From assembly GCA_028671895.1 (NCBI GenBank), contig JAPMAC010000207.1:2666001-2730000 (forward strand): a stretch of 64,000 nt of DNA, in the 5' to 3' direction. The stretch is from Oenanthe sinensis (Eukaryota > Streptophyta > Magnoliopsida > Apiales > Apiaceae). Position numbers and translations under genes: made by a program. This document shows positions 37,910 to 49,602 of this stretch, piece after piece. The notes under the pieces are model-generated. The model did not search any database. It was not told the DNA's origin and saw only the letters and a program-made list of their open reading frames with translations. How positions within the stretch are numbered: the first letter of the stretch is position 1; every line of letters starts with the position of its first letter.

Positions 37910-38192
37910 TAATAAATAAAAAAAATAAATTCAATTTATTTAAATTTAAAGAATAAATTTATTTAAATTAAATTTAAATCATAAATTTATTTAAATTAAA
38001 TTTATAGAATAAATATATTTAAATTAAATTTATAAAGTAAACTTTTTCAAGTTTACAGAATAAACTCATTTAAATTAAATTTATAAAATAAATATGTCTA
38101 AATTAAATTTATAAAACAAATTCATTTAAATTTAAATTTATAAAATAAATTTAGTTAAATTTAAATTTATAAAATAAATTTATTTAACTTGG
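37910..38192. repeat. AT-only tandem repeat in element B leader
   Basis: About eight imperfect copies of a roughly 36-bp unit built from AAATTAAATTTATAAAATAA lie between the leader array and the primer site. A looser version occurs at 47700-47840 in element C. Confidence 0.75.
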
Positions 38193-38283
38193 TCACTAAT
38201 CATTCTGAGTTCAAACTTTCAAACAGCTTCCGCCTGGCGAGCTTCACTGAGTTAATGGATCATGATTTGTATATCAATCAGTA

Positions 38284-38296
38284 AGCTCTGATACCA
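38284..38296 (-). promoter_or_regulatory. Element B primer-binding site (initiator Met tRNA)
   Basis: Next to the 5' LTR the minus strand reads TGGTATCAGAGC, as in element A. Confidence 0.92.
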
Positions 38297-38298
38297 AT

Positions 38299-40141
38299 TG
38301 TTAGGCCCCGGAAGTATCGTAGAAGGGGGGGGGGTTGAATACGATACTCACTAAATCAAAAAATTCTTTCGAATCTTTTGCGGATAAATAATTTAGAGTT
38401 CGGTTAGTGGGCTCGTGTTCTTGAGGTGAATACTGTTTACGGAGCTGCTTACTAATTTTCTGTGTTTAGGATTAATCATTTCGGTTCTAGAAAATCAGCA
38501 GGAAAATAAACAACACAAGATTCGGGGAATATATCATTTGATAAATATAAACCCTGAGGTTGCTACACCCGGTCAACAAATCCGGTCCGAAGAACAAGTT
38601 CTTCGCTGCTTAACAAAAACATATAACTCTCAATTTCCTATACAAGTATTTCTAGATCAGTACAAAGGAAACTAAGACCGTAGAGAGTGATATATAGTGG
38701 CTCTAAACATTTTCCGTTAAGAGACCGGCCACTAATACATCTCCGGTGAAGAGGTATAGATTTTCTAACTGTTATCTCCTTTCCCGCTTGCCTTCTCTCT
38801 CTCTGGTTATTTTTTGTTGTGTTGTTGAAGACTGACTCAAATGAATGGCTCTGCTTCAATTTATGTGTAGACTTTTTCAGTACAGCTACGTGGCTTCATG
38901 TGGTCCAAGTAACTGAGCTGCTTCTCACTTCTGTTTCTTCATAAGTATCGGAAACAATTTACTGAGTAATTGTTTAAGTATCGATGAGTCTGTATAATAA
39001 CCATCGGAGACTTAAAACAATTCCTGAAATAAAATCAATTAATTTAGGCTGAGTAACCATCGGAATTAATCCAAGTTTTAACAACTATCGGGAAGTGGCT
39101 AGATTGATTTTGTTTCCTATTCCGATAGTTATTAACTATCGGCTTAATAGGACAAAACAAAAGTCCTTTGAATATTCACCAATTTTGTTCATTTGCTTAA
39201 CTCACCCGATGGTTATTAACCATGGGTGAATAAAGACAAAAATAGCTTTATTAACATTGGTGAATAAGACGAAATTGATTGACCAAGTTGACTTCTAGAT
39301 ACAGCTTCTGTAATCTTCTTTACTTAGCCAATTTCGAACCTGTGAAGCCCTTAATATAATTTCTTCCACTGCAACCAAGTCAAACAAATATTTCCTTGTT
39401 AATTCGACCTTGATTTATTCTGAGCTTCATCATATACCACTTCACTTGTTACCCATTTCAGTAAATAGTCAATTCTTCCCATTCATAGATGCAATTCTCA
39501 ATCTCTTTTGTGCTGACGTCTGGTGCAACTGGTATGGTTCACAAACTACTAACACGATCTTGATCTTCACATCTTCTTTACAATACAATTGACTTTGTTC
39601 CCTGTTGATTAGAAGTGCTTCGATTGTAAGTACATTGGAATCCTCTGGCACTTATGCTGAACCATAAACATATCTGAAACTCTGAACATCTTCGAACTTT
39701 ATCCTTTACTGAAGTCTAAACATATGAATGAACTTCCTCCAGCAATCTATAGTAGACTCCAAGATTCCATCTAATATTTTGATTCTTTGTATTTGCCGTA
39801 TATCTATCTTATTGATTCCTGTACTTGAGCTCTGCAAATCATTGCTTGACTGATTCGCAGATTTGGATCACTAGAATCTTTCTGGTACTTTGACAACTGC
39901 TTCACTGCTTCCACATCCTTGAATACTTCAACCTTTATTCTTCACTGAGGCATGAACATATTAATGAACTTCTTCCAGTGAGCTAATGCTTCAAGTCTGT
40001 AGATTTCTTCTTTATCCTTTGTCTTTACCAAGTCTTCATGTCTTCCTGATTCCGATGATAACTTCATATTATTTACACGTCTTGTTCTTGTGTTGAGTTA
40101 TAACCCTATGTTACATATAGGTCTATATATACAGCCTTTCA
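38299..40141 (-). repeat. Element B 5' LTR
   Basis: This is the 1843-bp partner of 26184-28023, nearly identical. The most visible differences are a longer G run near 38325 and scattered single-base changes. The CTTTC duplication follows at 40142-40146. Confidence 0.93.
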
Positions 40142-40612
40142 CTTTCAGTATTTACTTTGAAGGCGCTTGATACATGTTTTGATTTATTTTACATGTTAAC
40201 CAAGAGGCGCCATGAAGTGATCAATATTGGATGCGCTTCGTTGAGGGCGTTGGTATTAACATGGTCAATGTGCAGTTTGGTCACTGCACTTTGACATAGT
40301 TTTCATTCTCTAACTGAAGTTCACAATCTTCCACTTTCTGTATCAAAGTTCTATCACATTACACCCTGTAATCTGAGCTATTTCTGTTCTTCGACTATAG
40401 TTCAGAAACTTTCACTTTTCGTACAAAGGTTATGACACTTTGCACCCTGCACCCTTTGAGTTGTTTGGTTGTAGCCTCTACAAATCACTTTTTGTACCAT
40501 AATAAATAAACGATCTTTCCAAGTACATTCTTCAACTTAACAATTCTTCTATAGATAATACTCAAATTCCTTTCACAAACTACTGACGTCTAGTGCAACT
40601 AGTCTGTTGACA
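40142..40612 (-). repeat. Element C, left LTR, last surviving piece
   Basis: This continues the LTR after element B and aligns with 49480-49930 (GGCGC words, AAGTTCACAATCTTCCAC, TTTGCACCCTGCACCC). Similarity stops at about 40612, roughly 870 bp before the LTR end in the complete copy. The sequence then joins internal DNA that matches about 31390 of element B. A deletion therefore removed the end of this LTR plus ORF3. Confidence 0.75.
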
Positions 40613-41420
40613 GACCAGAGCATCACATTCACTAGTTGAACTACTTCAACTCCATATTTATAGGACTTTTGAATTTATTTGATATTTATTACTTGATATC
40701 ATTACTTGATACTTATTAATAATTTCAGAATGCAAGTAATTATGCTTCTTATATTTCATCAAATCAAAATTATGAAACTAATAAACATTAAATTTACTTC
40801 AATTCATAATTTTAATAAAATAAAATAATTTCACTAAATACCAAATATTAATAAGATTGAATATTAGCATATAACTTCTGACACTATATCTAATTATTGT
40901 CACACTAGCATATTGCAATTATACATAGAACAATTATTGTTAATATACGTAAGCTCGAGGAAATAGTTGAAAAGAAATTCACAAGTCCTTTAAATATTGA
41001 CATCTAATACTTGTGATTCTTATAACAATTCCTCGCAGATAAAATTAAATTTTAGAAATATTTCCTAAGTATATAAAATATTGAGAATTTTGTAGAAAAT
41101 ACTTCAACTTCCAATTTTAGTGATTTTTGAAATATACATTAATTACTTAGAACAGAAATTCTATATAGCATCACTAATACCAAAAGTGACACAATTATTT
41201 GTAACAAATATTAAAAGTATCAGAGCAAAATATTTAGAGCAATTAAGCAAGATATCATTGACTAATACTCATCAAATATTTAACATACAAATAATTATGT
41301 TGCTAACTTATGCTAGAAAATTTAACTACCACACATGCATAAAACATTGTAAGCATGATAATCAAACTAGTAGGAAAAAGTACGAGGTACTGAATTTCAA
41401 ATAAATTCACATGTCTTTTA
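40613..41420. other. Element C internal spacer
   Basis: AT-rich, matching 31390-32260 of element B (pol-ORF3 spacer). A short piece at 40620-40650 (GAGCATCACATTCACTAG) also occurs at about 32390 and 41460 and may have guided the deletion. Confidence 0.5.
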
Positions 41421-41429
41421 AATATGGAG

Positions 41430-43480
41430 TTGAAATAGTTTCCTTGTCTGGAAGATTAGAGCATCACATTCACTAGTTGTTTTAATTTCCACATTTGCTG
41501 CAACTGTATATTGAGTGTTTCTTCTCATTTCAACAAGAAATCAACTTCTTCCATGAAATTGACAGCTTCTAGAAATTACTTCCCTGTCTTTCTTACAACC
41601 TGCATCACTATATCTAACCAATTAGGTTAAACCTAGTATTTTTAGGATACCAAATTACAAGAATTGGTGATCCCTTAAGATATCTAACAATTCATGTTTT
41701 AGTTGTAACATAAGATTCTCTAGTATCCACTTGAAAACTTACACATAGGCATATTGAGAATAAAATATATGGACTTATGAACTTGAATAAGTTATGAGCT
41801 GATCATACCTCTATAGCTTGTTACTTCAGTTTATATACCTGATTTTCCCTGATCAAGATTAGGGGGTTTGTTGGCAAGAAGTCTTGGAAGGTCCAGAATC
41901 TTCCAAATTGTGCATCTTCAAAAGATCCTTGACTTACTTTAATTGTCATCATTCTTATGAATTATTGTAATCCAAGAAGAATTGCAACTTTTCCAACATG
42001 CTCATTCTTCTTTAGGATAACAACTATTAACAATTGTTATTGCCTGAAGAATAACCATTTACTTTACATAACACTTCTAGCCTTTACTTCCAAAATCTGG
42101 ATCACTAAGAACTAGACTGCATGAATGAATTGGACTTTAAACCTTTTGTCTTGCAGATATATTCTTAATGTATTCCTTTGATCTTCATTGTGTTGAGTAT
42201 GACTAGTAGATCCTTCTTTTATTTTCTCCCCCTAAGTTGCTGCTAGGATGTGTTGAAGATCATTCTCCTTATTTAATGGATTTTGTTAAAGTTCATGAGT
42301 TATGTAGATTCACTACCATTTCCACTAATAGGATCTAAATTATAATCATTATTATTGTTTCCTTCTGCAACCTCTGTTTCATCATCATTATATGAATTTG
42401 ACTCTGACAAGATTTCAAATTTCAAAGATTCAGAATAATCATTCATTTGAATGCTTAAGAGCTTGGTGTAGTAGGACGACACATTCAATCTTTCAATCAT
42501 CTTATGTTTTTTCATCACATATACCTTGAAAACTTTCAACTTCAATGAGTAGCTGAGGAAAATTATTTTATCAACCTTAACATCAAACTTTTCCAAGATA
42601 CTCATATAAAGCTTCAATAAATATTAATTTCTCCCAAACACACGAAAGAGCTTCTGTGTTTGCTTCTGGTTGTCCATTAGCTCATATGATGTCTTTTCAT
42701 GATCTTATTGATTAAAGTAGCATGCTGTATTAATTGTTTCATCTTCAAAGTACATTTATAAGTGCAGACTTCATTTAGGCTTTCATTCCCGAAATTCAGT
42801 TCCAATATCTGACTTCAAAGTTCTCACAACTTAGTTTGCTTCCAACTTGATCTACCTAATGTGATCAATTACCATATGTGATACATTATCTATTGAATAT
42901 ACAAACATCACCAAATTGTAATTAAGTTTGTCACCAACTACCACTAAGCATATTTCTTGCTTGACATAATTTGCTTCAGTGTGATGTTTTCATTGACTTC
43001 CCTATATTACATACTTCAAAATGTCCTTCAAGATAGAATTCTATATGAAGTAGTCCTATCACCAATTTCATGTTTATCAAAGAATCCATCATCTCAAATA
43101 TTAAGTATTAGAGCTTTTTATGCCATAGCTAACTCTTTACTAATGAAGCTTTACTGAAAAGTTCACTTCACATTTGCATATAGAATCCATGTCAGCTACG
43201 AACAAATTTTCTCACTCCTAGTTGAGTGAGCTTCCATCTTTCTTGCTTGAGATCAAACAATTTTCCTTTTCAATGCTTTTCCGAAAAACCCTTGACAAAG
43301 AATTCCCTAGTGCCTTATAGATAGTGCTTAAGTTCGTTGACAAGAAACATGCTTCCATTGATGAAAATACCAAAATCATGATAACCAAATCCCTTGCACA
43401 TCCTTTGTTTTAATCTCCAAAGGTTACCATTGGGCAGGCTTTCTCAACCAACTATGGTAGTAGAGCTTTCATACAAGTCA
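41430..43480 (-). pseudogene. Element C pol remnant
   Basis: It is parallel to the pol remnant of element B but shorter: RNase H and part of reverse transcriptase (41430-42000), then the acidic integrase-reverse-transcriptase linker (42617-42300, SESNSYNDDETEVAEG), integrase tail and protease remains (to about 43480). No intact domain remains. Confidence 0.7.
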
Positions 43481-44639
43481 TATGTCTCGAACAATAATTG
43501 TCATAAATTCACCTAACTTTTGTCTCTTCCTACATACTCTACAATTACAAATGATTAAGTTTTTTGGTACTCAACTTCAATTGAGTCCAGATGGGATAGA
43601 GATATTGCTTTCAACAGTGGTAACAACAGCTTCAACCTTAACATGCACAAATTTATCTTTGACCGATCACTTTTCATTTACAACAACCATAACAAGGTAG
43701 TCTTAAGGCTATAAGATTAGTGATTCCAACCTAACTTTAGATGGACTAGCATTCTTCACCCTATTGTGATTCTTATACATGTTTTGTCTAAGATTATGCA
43801 AGTTCTAAGATATGAATTTTCAAATTCAAATAAAAAGCATGAAAATAAGAACACATGGTAACATTCAGCATCAATGCAATAAGAATTATACAATTTAGGT
43901 ACGTTATGCATATTAGAAAATTCAGTATTATCTACTTTAACCATTCTACACAAATGTGACAGGTGTCAAGTAGATTTACAGATATTCAGTAATTTTCTAA
44001 AAGCACATGGAATAGAAGAACTAACAATTTAATTACTAATTTGTTCTAATCTATTTCTGTTGTTGTCTAACATTTTCAACTATCTTTAATTACCTAAGTC
44101 AGTTTTAAATTAACTCTCAAATCTATAGATTTTACTGACTACTTAGATAATTCTACCATCTTTTAATCCTTAACAAGCAATTCATGAAGTGATTTGACAT
44201 TTAAGTGCAACTATGTGAGTATGAGCAAATCACATGAAAATAAGCACATAAACAATTTCATGTAAGAATAAATCTAAAATATTTGATCTATTTCCTATTT
44301 GTCTATTAGCAATTTTCACAACATTAGCAGAGGTATTAAATCACATAAGATTTAAATCAAGTTCAAGCAAATGTTCAGGAATATGCCTATCCATCTAGAA
44401 CAACCTATATCTAATTCTAGATATTCATTTTACTATATAGAAAATCAAGTATGAAATGTACTAATTAAACTCATAAATCCTAGCATGCAATCTTATTCTT
44501 AGCAATCAATTAAGCATTTAAGTCTAAGATTCTAACATGTTGACATGAATTTAATACATTTTAAAACTTAATAATCATACAGTTCTGAATTAGATAAAAG
44601 TATACTAGATAGAATGTGTACCTGTGAAGTGCTTAGTGA
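43481..44639. other. Element C, region between gag and protease
   Basis: AT-rich, aligned in order with 35111-36300 of element B, with no reading frame. Confidence 0.4.
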
Positions 44640-47220
44640 TTCATCTCCAGTGTGGTCATTGATGTCAGATATCCATTTACTTCATCACTGTCACTGATAG
44701 AATCAACTTTGTATTTAACTTCGCCAACAACTGCTTTCCCTTACTGCATCATCACTAATGCTTGAGATTCCTTCTTTTAACCCAACACAGTCTTTATTAT
44801 CATTTGATTGTTCAGGCTTCTTAAAATTGTGTAGCAAAACCCTGATCTTGTCTTTCTATTTTAAACCATCCATGTCTTGTAACTACCTCTTGAACTGGTC
44901 TTGAAAATCACATCTATGGAATCTATAGATAAGGACCTTATATTAAGAATTGGAATTCCATCTGAATTTGATGTTACTATACTCCTTGATGCCTTGCAGG
45001 CTTGACTTGTAGTTCAGTTCTCAAGTTATTCCAAAGTGTAAAATTCACTTATAATACCTTGACCACTACCTTAAGCTACTGTTGGGTTCCGAGGCATAAA
45101 ACGCAGCGGATTAAACGTAAATATAACAAAAATTCGGAACCCTAAACGCAGGATCATGTATAAGTTCGGACTGATTATTGTGAAACGGAATCATACCTTT
45201 TCTTGGTCTTGACTTCTACGAACTCAACGGAGATCCTAGCTTTCACGACTTGTGTCTTCTTCTCGAAAACACCTCTATGGTATCCACACGAGTACCTTCA
45301 AGAACGTCTCACGATCTTGATTATGGAATGGATGTACTAGCCTCCCTTTTGATGATTTCGAAATTTATTCTTCTTTCTGCCTTCTTCTCCTTGCTGCTGC
45401 CTGCTGCCTCTAGGGTTTGTTTTTTTTTCAAAAACGTCATCCCTCTTAACCCTATCATTATCTATTTATAATGCTGGTTAAGAGGCCCAATCAGCAACCC
45501 ATAACAGCAAAGCCTAACCCATGTAGGTTTAGGATTAAATAATAAAAACCGAATTTCTATTATTTAATTAATAACTAAGTCATACTTAATTATTAAGGGC
45601 AGAATTCAAATTCGAATTATATTATTTCAATTAATTAAGTCTCACTTAATTAATATAATAAAATTCAAATAATCATCAATTAATTTAAATCTATAATTTA
45701 AATTAACTATTCCTTGAAGTGCTCTATGTGTGTGACCCTATAGGCTATTATTTAATTAGCAATAATTTTATTCTCCAATAAAATTATAAACAATGAGCGG
45801 TATCTAGTAATACATCATTGCTACCCAATTAAATAATAATTAAATCGTGATTCGATAAAACCTTTCGTGATTAATGTTTCCGTGTAATATAATCCCTTTA
45901 ACCATATATATTATAGATTAAACTCGAGGCATGTATTTAGTCATCCTCTTCAACATTTAATCCGGGTTTACTTGATCCATGAGTAGACTATGAAAACAAA
46001 TCATTATTTGAGCACGGCCATGCATTTCATAGTTTCACTCAATCAAGAGGCCAATAATATCTCTCCTAATTATAGGAGGGTTAAATCCTTTATCTATCAT
46101 TCATATTTCTCATACGACTCATGATATACCCGATGTCCACTTTTATCATTACCCGGTCAAAGGTAACTTTTAATGTAGTCAAAGTATATTAATCCTCGAA
46201 TAGAAATATAATGATCTCAAGTCAGAGGATCATTACACCATTATCACTGTGAGTCTTTCTTATGACTTTATTAAACATGAAGAATCTCACTGTGGGTCTG
46301 TCCAGTACCATGTACTCCTACATGTACCTATGTGTTGACTTTAGTAACCCCATACTTATAACCAATGAGATGTGGTTATCAGTCAAATAACATACTAGTC
46401 TATTTATGTATTATTATTGTCCTATAATAATAATACTCGACTAGGGACATTTAAGAATATGATCTATTATATAATCTCAAGTTCAAGTCATGTACTAAAC
46501 TATACAATGTGTATCATGATTCTAAGGACATTTATTATGCTAACAAATATATCGCAGTATTTAAAGTCATAATAAATATGTTTGTTGAATAATCAAATGA
46601 CATAAAGGTCTATTAAAAGAAACATTGTATTGCCTCTAGGGCACCTACACTAACAGCTACAACATCTTCAATTCAGTTTCTCGGATCATTTCGTTTCTGT
46701 TCAGAGGTTCTCAACCTTGACTTCAATCAAATTTAGTTCCTGGATCACAAATATAGTTGATATGCCAACAACCTGTTTTACCAAATATTATCTTCTTCAG
46801 CTCTTGTTCTAGTTCATAGGCCTTTAGCACACAAATAGTTCCTCTAAAGATAGTGTGGTCATATCCCTAAATCCCTGATGGTTGTTATCTTACGTTCCAG
46901 TTGATCTGCAGTGTTAGCACGAACTTCCTGTAATCTCCCTGTAGAATAAATTTTAAGGCTTTTACTGAGATGTCAGGTAGTCCAGTCAATTCTCTTTCAC
47001 TACTTTAACCCCTAATATTTTTCATCCAAAAAATTCAACTCAAATCAACCAAAAACTGAACTCAAATTAATCTCTTCTTTTCCAGCATCCGAATAATCGG
47101 TGGAATCCTATGGAGTAAACCTCTTAAGAAATTAATACCACTTCTTCTTCAACTTGTTCCGGAATTAATTTCATTTCTTCAGTCAATTTTAATTGTCTTC
47201 AATACCCGGAAAAATCTTCA
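44640..47220 (-). pseudogene. Element C gag remnant, split by a solo LTR
   Basis: The two halves, 44640-45079 and 46656-47220, align with 36301-37250 of element B (for example CTACAACATCTTCAATTCAG at the junction). The interruption is the 45080-46655 insertion. No open frame remains. Confidence 0.65.
45080..46655 (-). mobile_element. Solo LTR of a different Copia-like element
   Basis: It starts TGTTGGGTTCCGAGG and ends CACCTACACTAACA, with TG...CA ends and a 5-bp target duplication GCTAC (45075-45079 and 46656-46660). No primer site, gag or pol lies inside. On the minus strand it begins TGTTAGTGTAGGTGCCC, a start I recognise from Copia LTRs of many plants. At 1576 bp without an internal region it is a solo LTR left by LTR-LTR recombination. 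Confidence 0.88.
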
Positions 47221-47484
47221 ACTACTAATACTTAACCACCCTCGAATTAATATTTAAGAAAAAATTATATTTGTAGAATTTTTAATTTTATTAGAAAAAA
47301 AATTAATCAAAAATAAAAATTTATACATAAGTAATTTTCAAGAATATTTGAAATTTCTTAAAATTAAAAATCCGTAAATTCATATTTTCAGAAAAATTTT
47401 AGTTTTCAAGAATTTTAAATTTTCTGGAAAAAGAAATAAATATTAAAAATTAAATAGTATAAAATTTGGGGTACTAACTAATAT

Positions 47485-47640
47485 TTTGGGAATGAGGGCG
47501 CTGCACATGAGTCTTAAGGGAGCTGCGCTATGTGAGATTTGAGGGCATTGTACCTTTCGATGCGCTTGGCTTTAGTAGATCGCCTTGGAGGCGCTTAACT
47601 AAAAATCACATGATCTGCGGACCCCACGTGTGCACCTCAT
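47485..47640 (-). promoter_or_regulatory. Leader word array of element C
   Basis: In the region between gag and the 5' LTR the plus strand has GAGGGCGC, GGAGCTGCGC, GATGCGC and GGAGGCGC in about 130 bp. This is the word that characterises the U3 of this element's LTR. Confidence 0.5.
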
Positions 47641-47869
47641 GCAATATATGAACATCTAGTCATTTGTTAGTAGCCGAGTTTGAACAAAAAAAAAATTGAT
47701 CAAGGTTAAATGAATTTTTAAAAAAAACTTTATAAAATAAACTAATTAAAATTTATAACATAAACTTATAAAAGTTTATAAAACAAATTTGTGAAAAATA
47801 TAAAATAAGTTTAATATTAAAATTTTAAAATAAACTAATCAAAAGATTAGTTACAATGGTTTCCAATCA

Positions 47870-48744
47870 ATTCAATAATAAGATACAGTTCGGGTGTTTA
47901 TGAAGGTCTTTAATGGAGCTCCCGTAGGTTGTTATAAATATTGAAGAAGATGCACACATTGTCTTCTGTTGTAAATCCCATATATAGTGTAGGCTTTTTA
48001 AATCAAATGAATTGATTTAATTCCAAAGTTAATGCTGAGGTGTGCCTGCCCAACGCACTTCAAGAATCAATATAAGGCATGAGGTGCGCTTGCTCATTGC
48101 TTTCCTTGTGTGGGCGCACTTCACTCCTTAATGATTCTTGAATCATCAAACAATGGCTTGAGGTGCGCCTGAATTATATAATAAGTTACCTGGTGCACTT
48201 CAATTGTATAGGACTTGGCACACTTCAGTATGTGACTTGAGGTGCGCTTTTCTTAACTAAGCGCACTTTAAGTATAATTTACTTGGAGAATTAATTCAAT
48301 GACTTGAGGTGCGCTTTTCTTGTTCTAGGCGCACTTCAATTCAAATTTTTGACTTAGACTTTTTTCAGGTTCATGAATTACCCCAAGAGCTATTTCTTGA
48401 CTTCTGTTGATATGGCCTTTGCCTTGACTTTGACTTCAGAAATACCTTTTAATCTTTTCTCTAATATTATTTATTTGTCTGTCATTGATTCAACTTGTAG
48501 CTAACTGACCCCTTGGCTTTGCAAAGATAATTCTCTCATTGTTGTGTTAACACCTAGTGCACTGGTCTGGTTCACAGACGACTAGTACATAATTGAATTC
48601 TCTTCACTTTCATTTAAATATCAGTTAACATTTCCTCAACTATTCCTTCACTGGTCTGGTTCACAGACGACTAGTACATAATTGAATTCTCTTCACTTTC
48701 ATTTAAATATCAGTTAACATTTCCTCAATAGCTACTTTGCTTCT
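47870..48744 (-). repeat. Truncated LTR-like fragment with GAGGTGCGC array
   Basis: This looks like the U3 half of another related LTR. It has a TATA-like CATATATAGTG near 47981, then an array (48030-48345) of GAGGTGCGC and GCGCACTTCAA words, at least nine, on both strands. The distal phrase CACCTAGTGCA...GGTTCACAGACGACTA also occurs in the LTR of element C at about 49910. The R-U5 part is absent. It directly abuts the LTR at 48745. Confidence 0.5.
48561..48728. repeat. 89-bp period tandem duplication
   Basis: A 79-bp block starting ACTGGTCTGGTTCACAG (48561-48639) is repeated almost perfectly at 48650-48728. Confidence 0.85.
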
Positions 48745-49297
48745 TGTTAGGTCCCGAAGTATCATAGAAGGGGGGTTAAATATGATACTAACAATAATTT
48801 AAATTCTTTTCAAGAATTTACGGATAAATAAATTATTGATTCAGAGTGGGTTTGACTATTTGTAGTGTTTAGGAGAGCTGCTTACTAATTTTCTGTGATT
48901 CTAGATAAATCAATTTGATTCAAGAAAATTAGCAAGAAAATAAACGGGACAAGATTCGGGGAATATATCTTTTATATATAAACTCTGAGGTTGCTACACC
49001 CAGTTAAAAATATAACTGGTTCCCGAAGAACAAAATCAGTTCTTCGCTACTAACACAAAAACATAAAGTTCAGTTCCTTTACAAATATATCTAAATCAGT
49101 ACAACAAAAAATTGAGTCCATAGAGAGTAATATTTAGGAGCCCTGAACATTTTCCATTAAAGAACCGAGTCTTAATATCTAACAGGAAGCAAAGTCTGGA
49201 TGTGTATAAATTATTTCTTTTACTCCGGCCATGGCTGATGCTCTCTACATTTTTGTGTTGAAGAATACGACTCCTTTTCAAAATGAGAGGTTGTCCT

Positions 49298-49306
49298 CTA
49301 TTTATA
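49298..49306 (-). promoter_or_regulatory. TATA-like box in the LTR of element C
   Basis: The minus strand reads TATAAATAG, just downstream (element sense) of the GGCGC word array. The same site survives in the left LTR at about 26020. Confidence 0.5.
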
Positions 49307-49359
49307 TTGTGTAGACTTGAGATCTATAAAGTGGGTTGCTTGAATTTGATTGACTAAGG

Positions 49360-49602
49360 AGCTGGGGGCACTTATACACTAAAAGCTTGGAGGCGCCTTT
49401 ATTTACTGAAGGCTTGGGGCGCCAATAGGTATAACATTTGGAGATGCCACTTATAAATTGTGTTTTGGTTGGAGACGCTTTCAGTATTTACTTTGAAGGC
49501 GTTTGATACATGTTTTGTTTGATTTACATGTTAACCAAGAGGCGCCATGAAATGATCAATCTTGGATGCGCTTCGTTAAGGGCGCTTGTATTGATATGGT
49601 CA
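49360..49602 (-). promoter_or_regulatory. U3 word array of element C (GGAGGCGC)
   Basis: On the plus strand: GGGGGCACTT, GGAGGCGCC, GGGGCGCC, GGAGATGCC, GGAGACGC, GAAGGCGT, GAGGCGCC, GGATGCGC and AGGGCGC in 240 bp. This is a family of related words, several palindromic at GGCGCC. Confidence 0.6.

Larger units (their letters stand above)
26184..40141 (-). mobile_element. Element B: Copia retrotransposon, young LTRs, decayed genes
   Basis: This is a 13,958-bp element with LTRs 26184-28023 and 38299-40141 and a perfect 5-bp duplication CTTTC (26179-26183 and 40142-40146). The minus-strand order is 5' LTR, primer site, leader, gag, pol, spacer, ORF3 remnant, polypurine tract, 3' LTR. By eye the two LTRs differ at about two dozen positions in 1.84 kb plus a G-run length change, so the insertion is young. 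Yet gag, pol and ORF3 are fragmented by many stops and deletions. Such a mismatch means the element was already dead when it was copied and used proteins from elsewhere. Confidence 0.93.

Noticed and set aside
45250..45471. Plus-strand frame of 73 codons
   Set aside because: It lies inside the solo LTR; no recognisable product.
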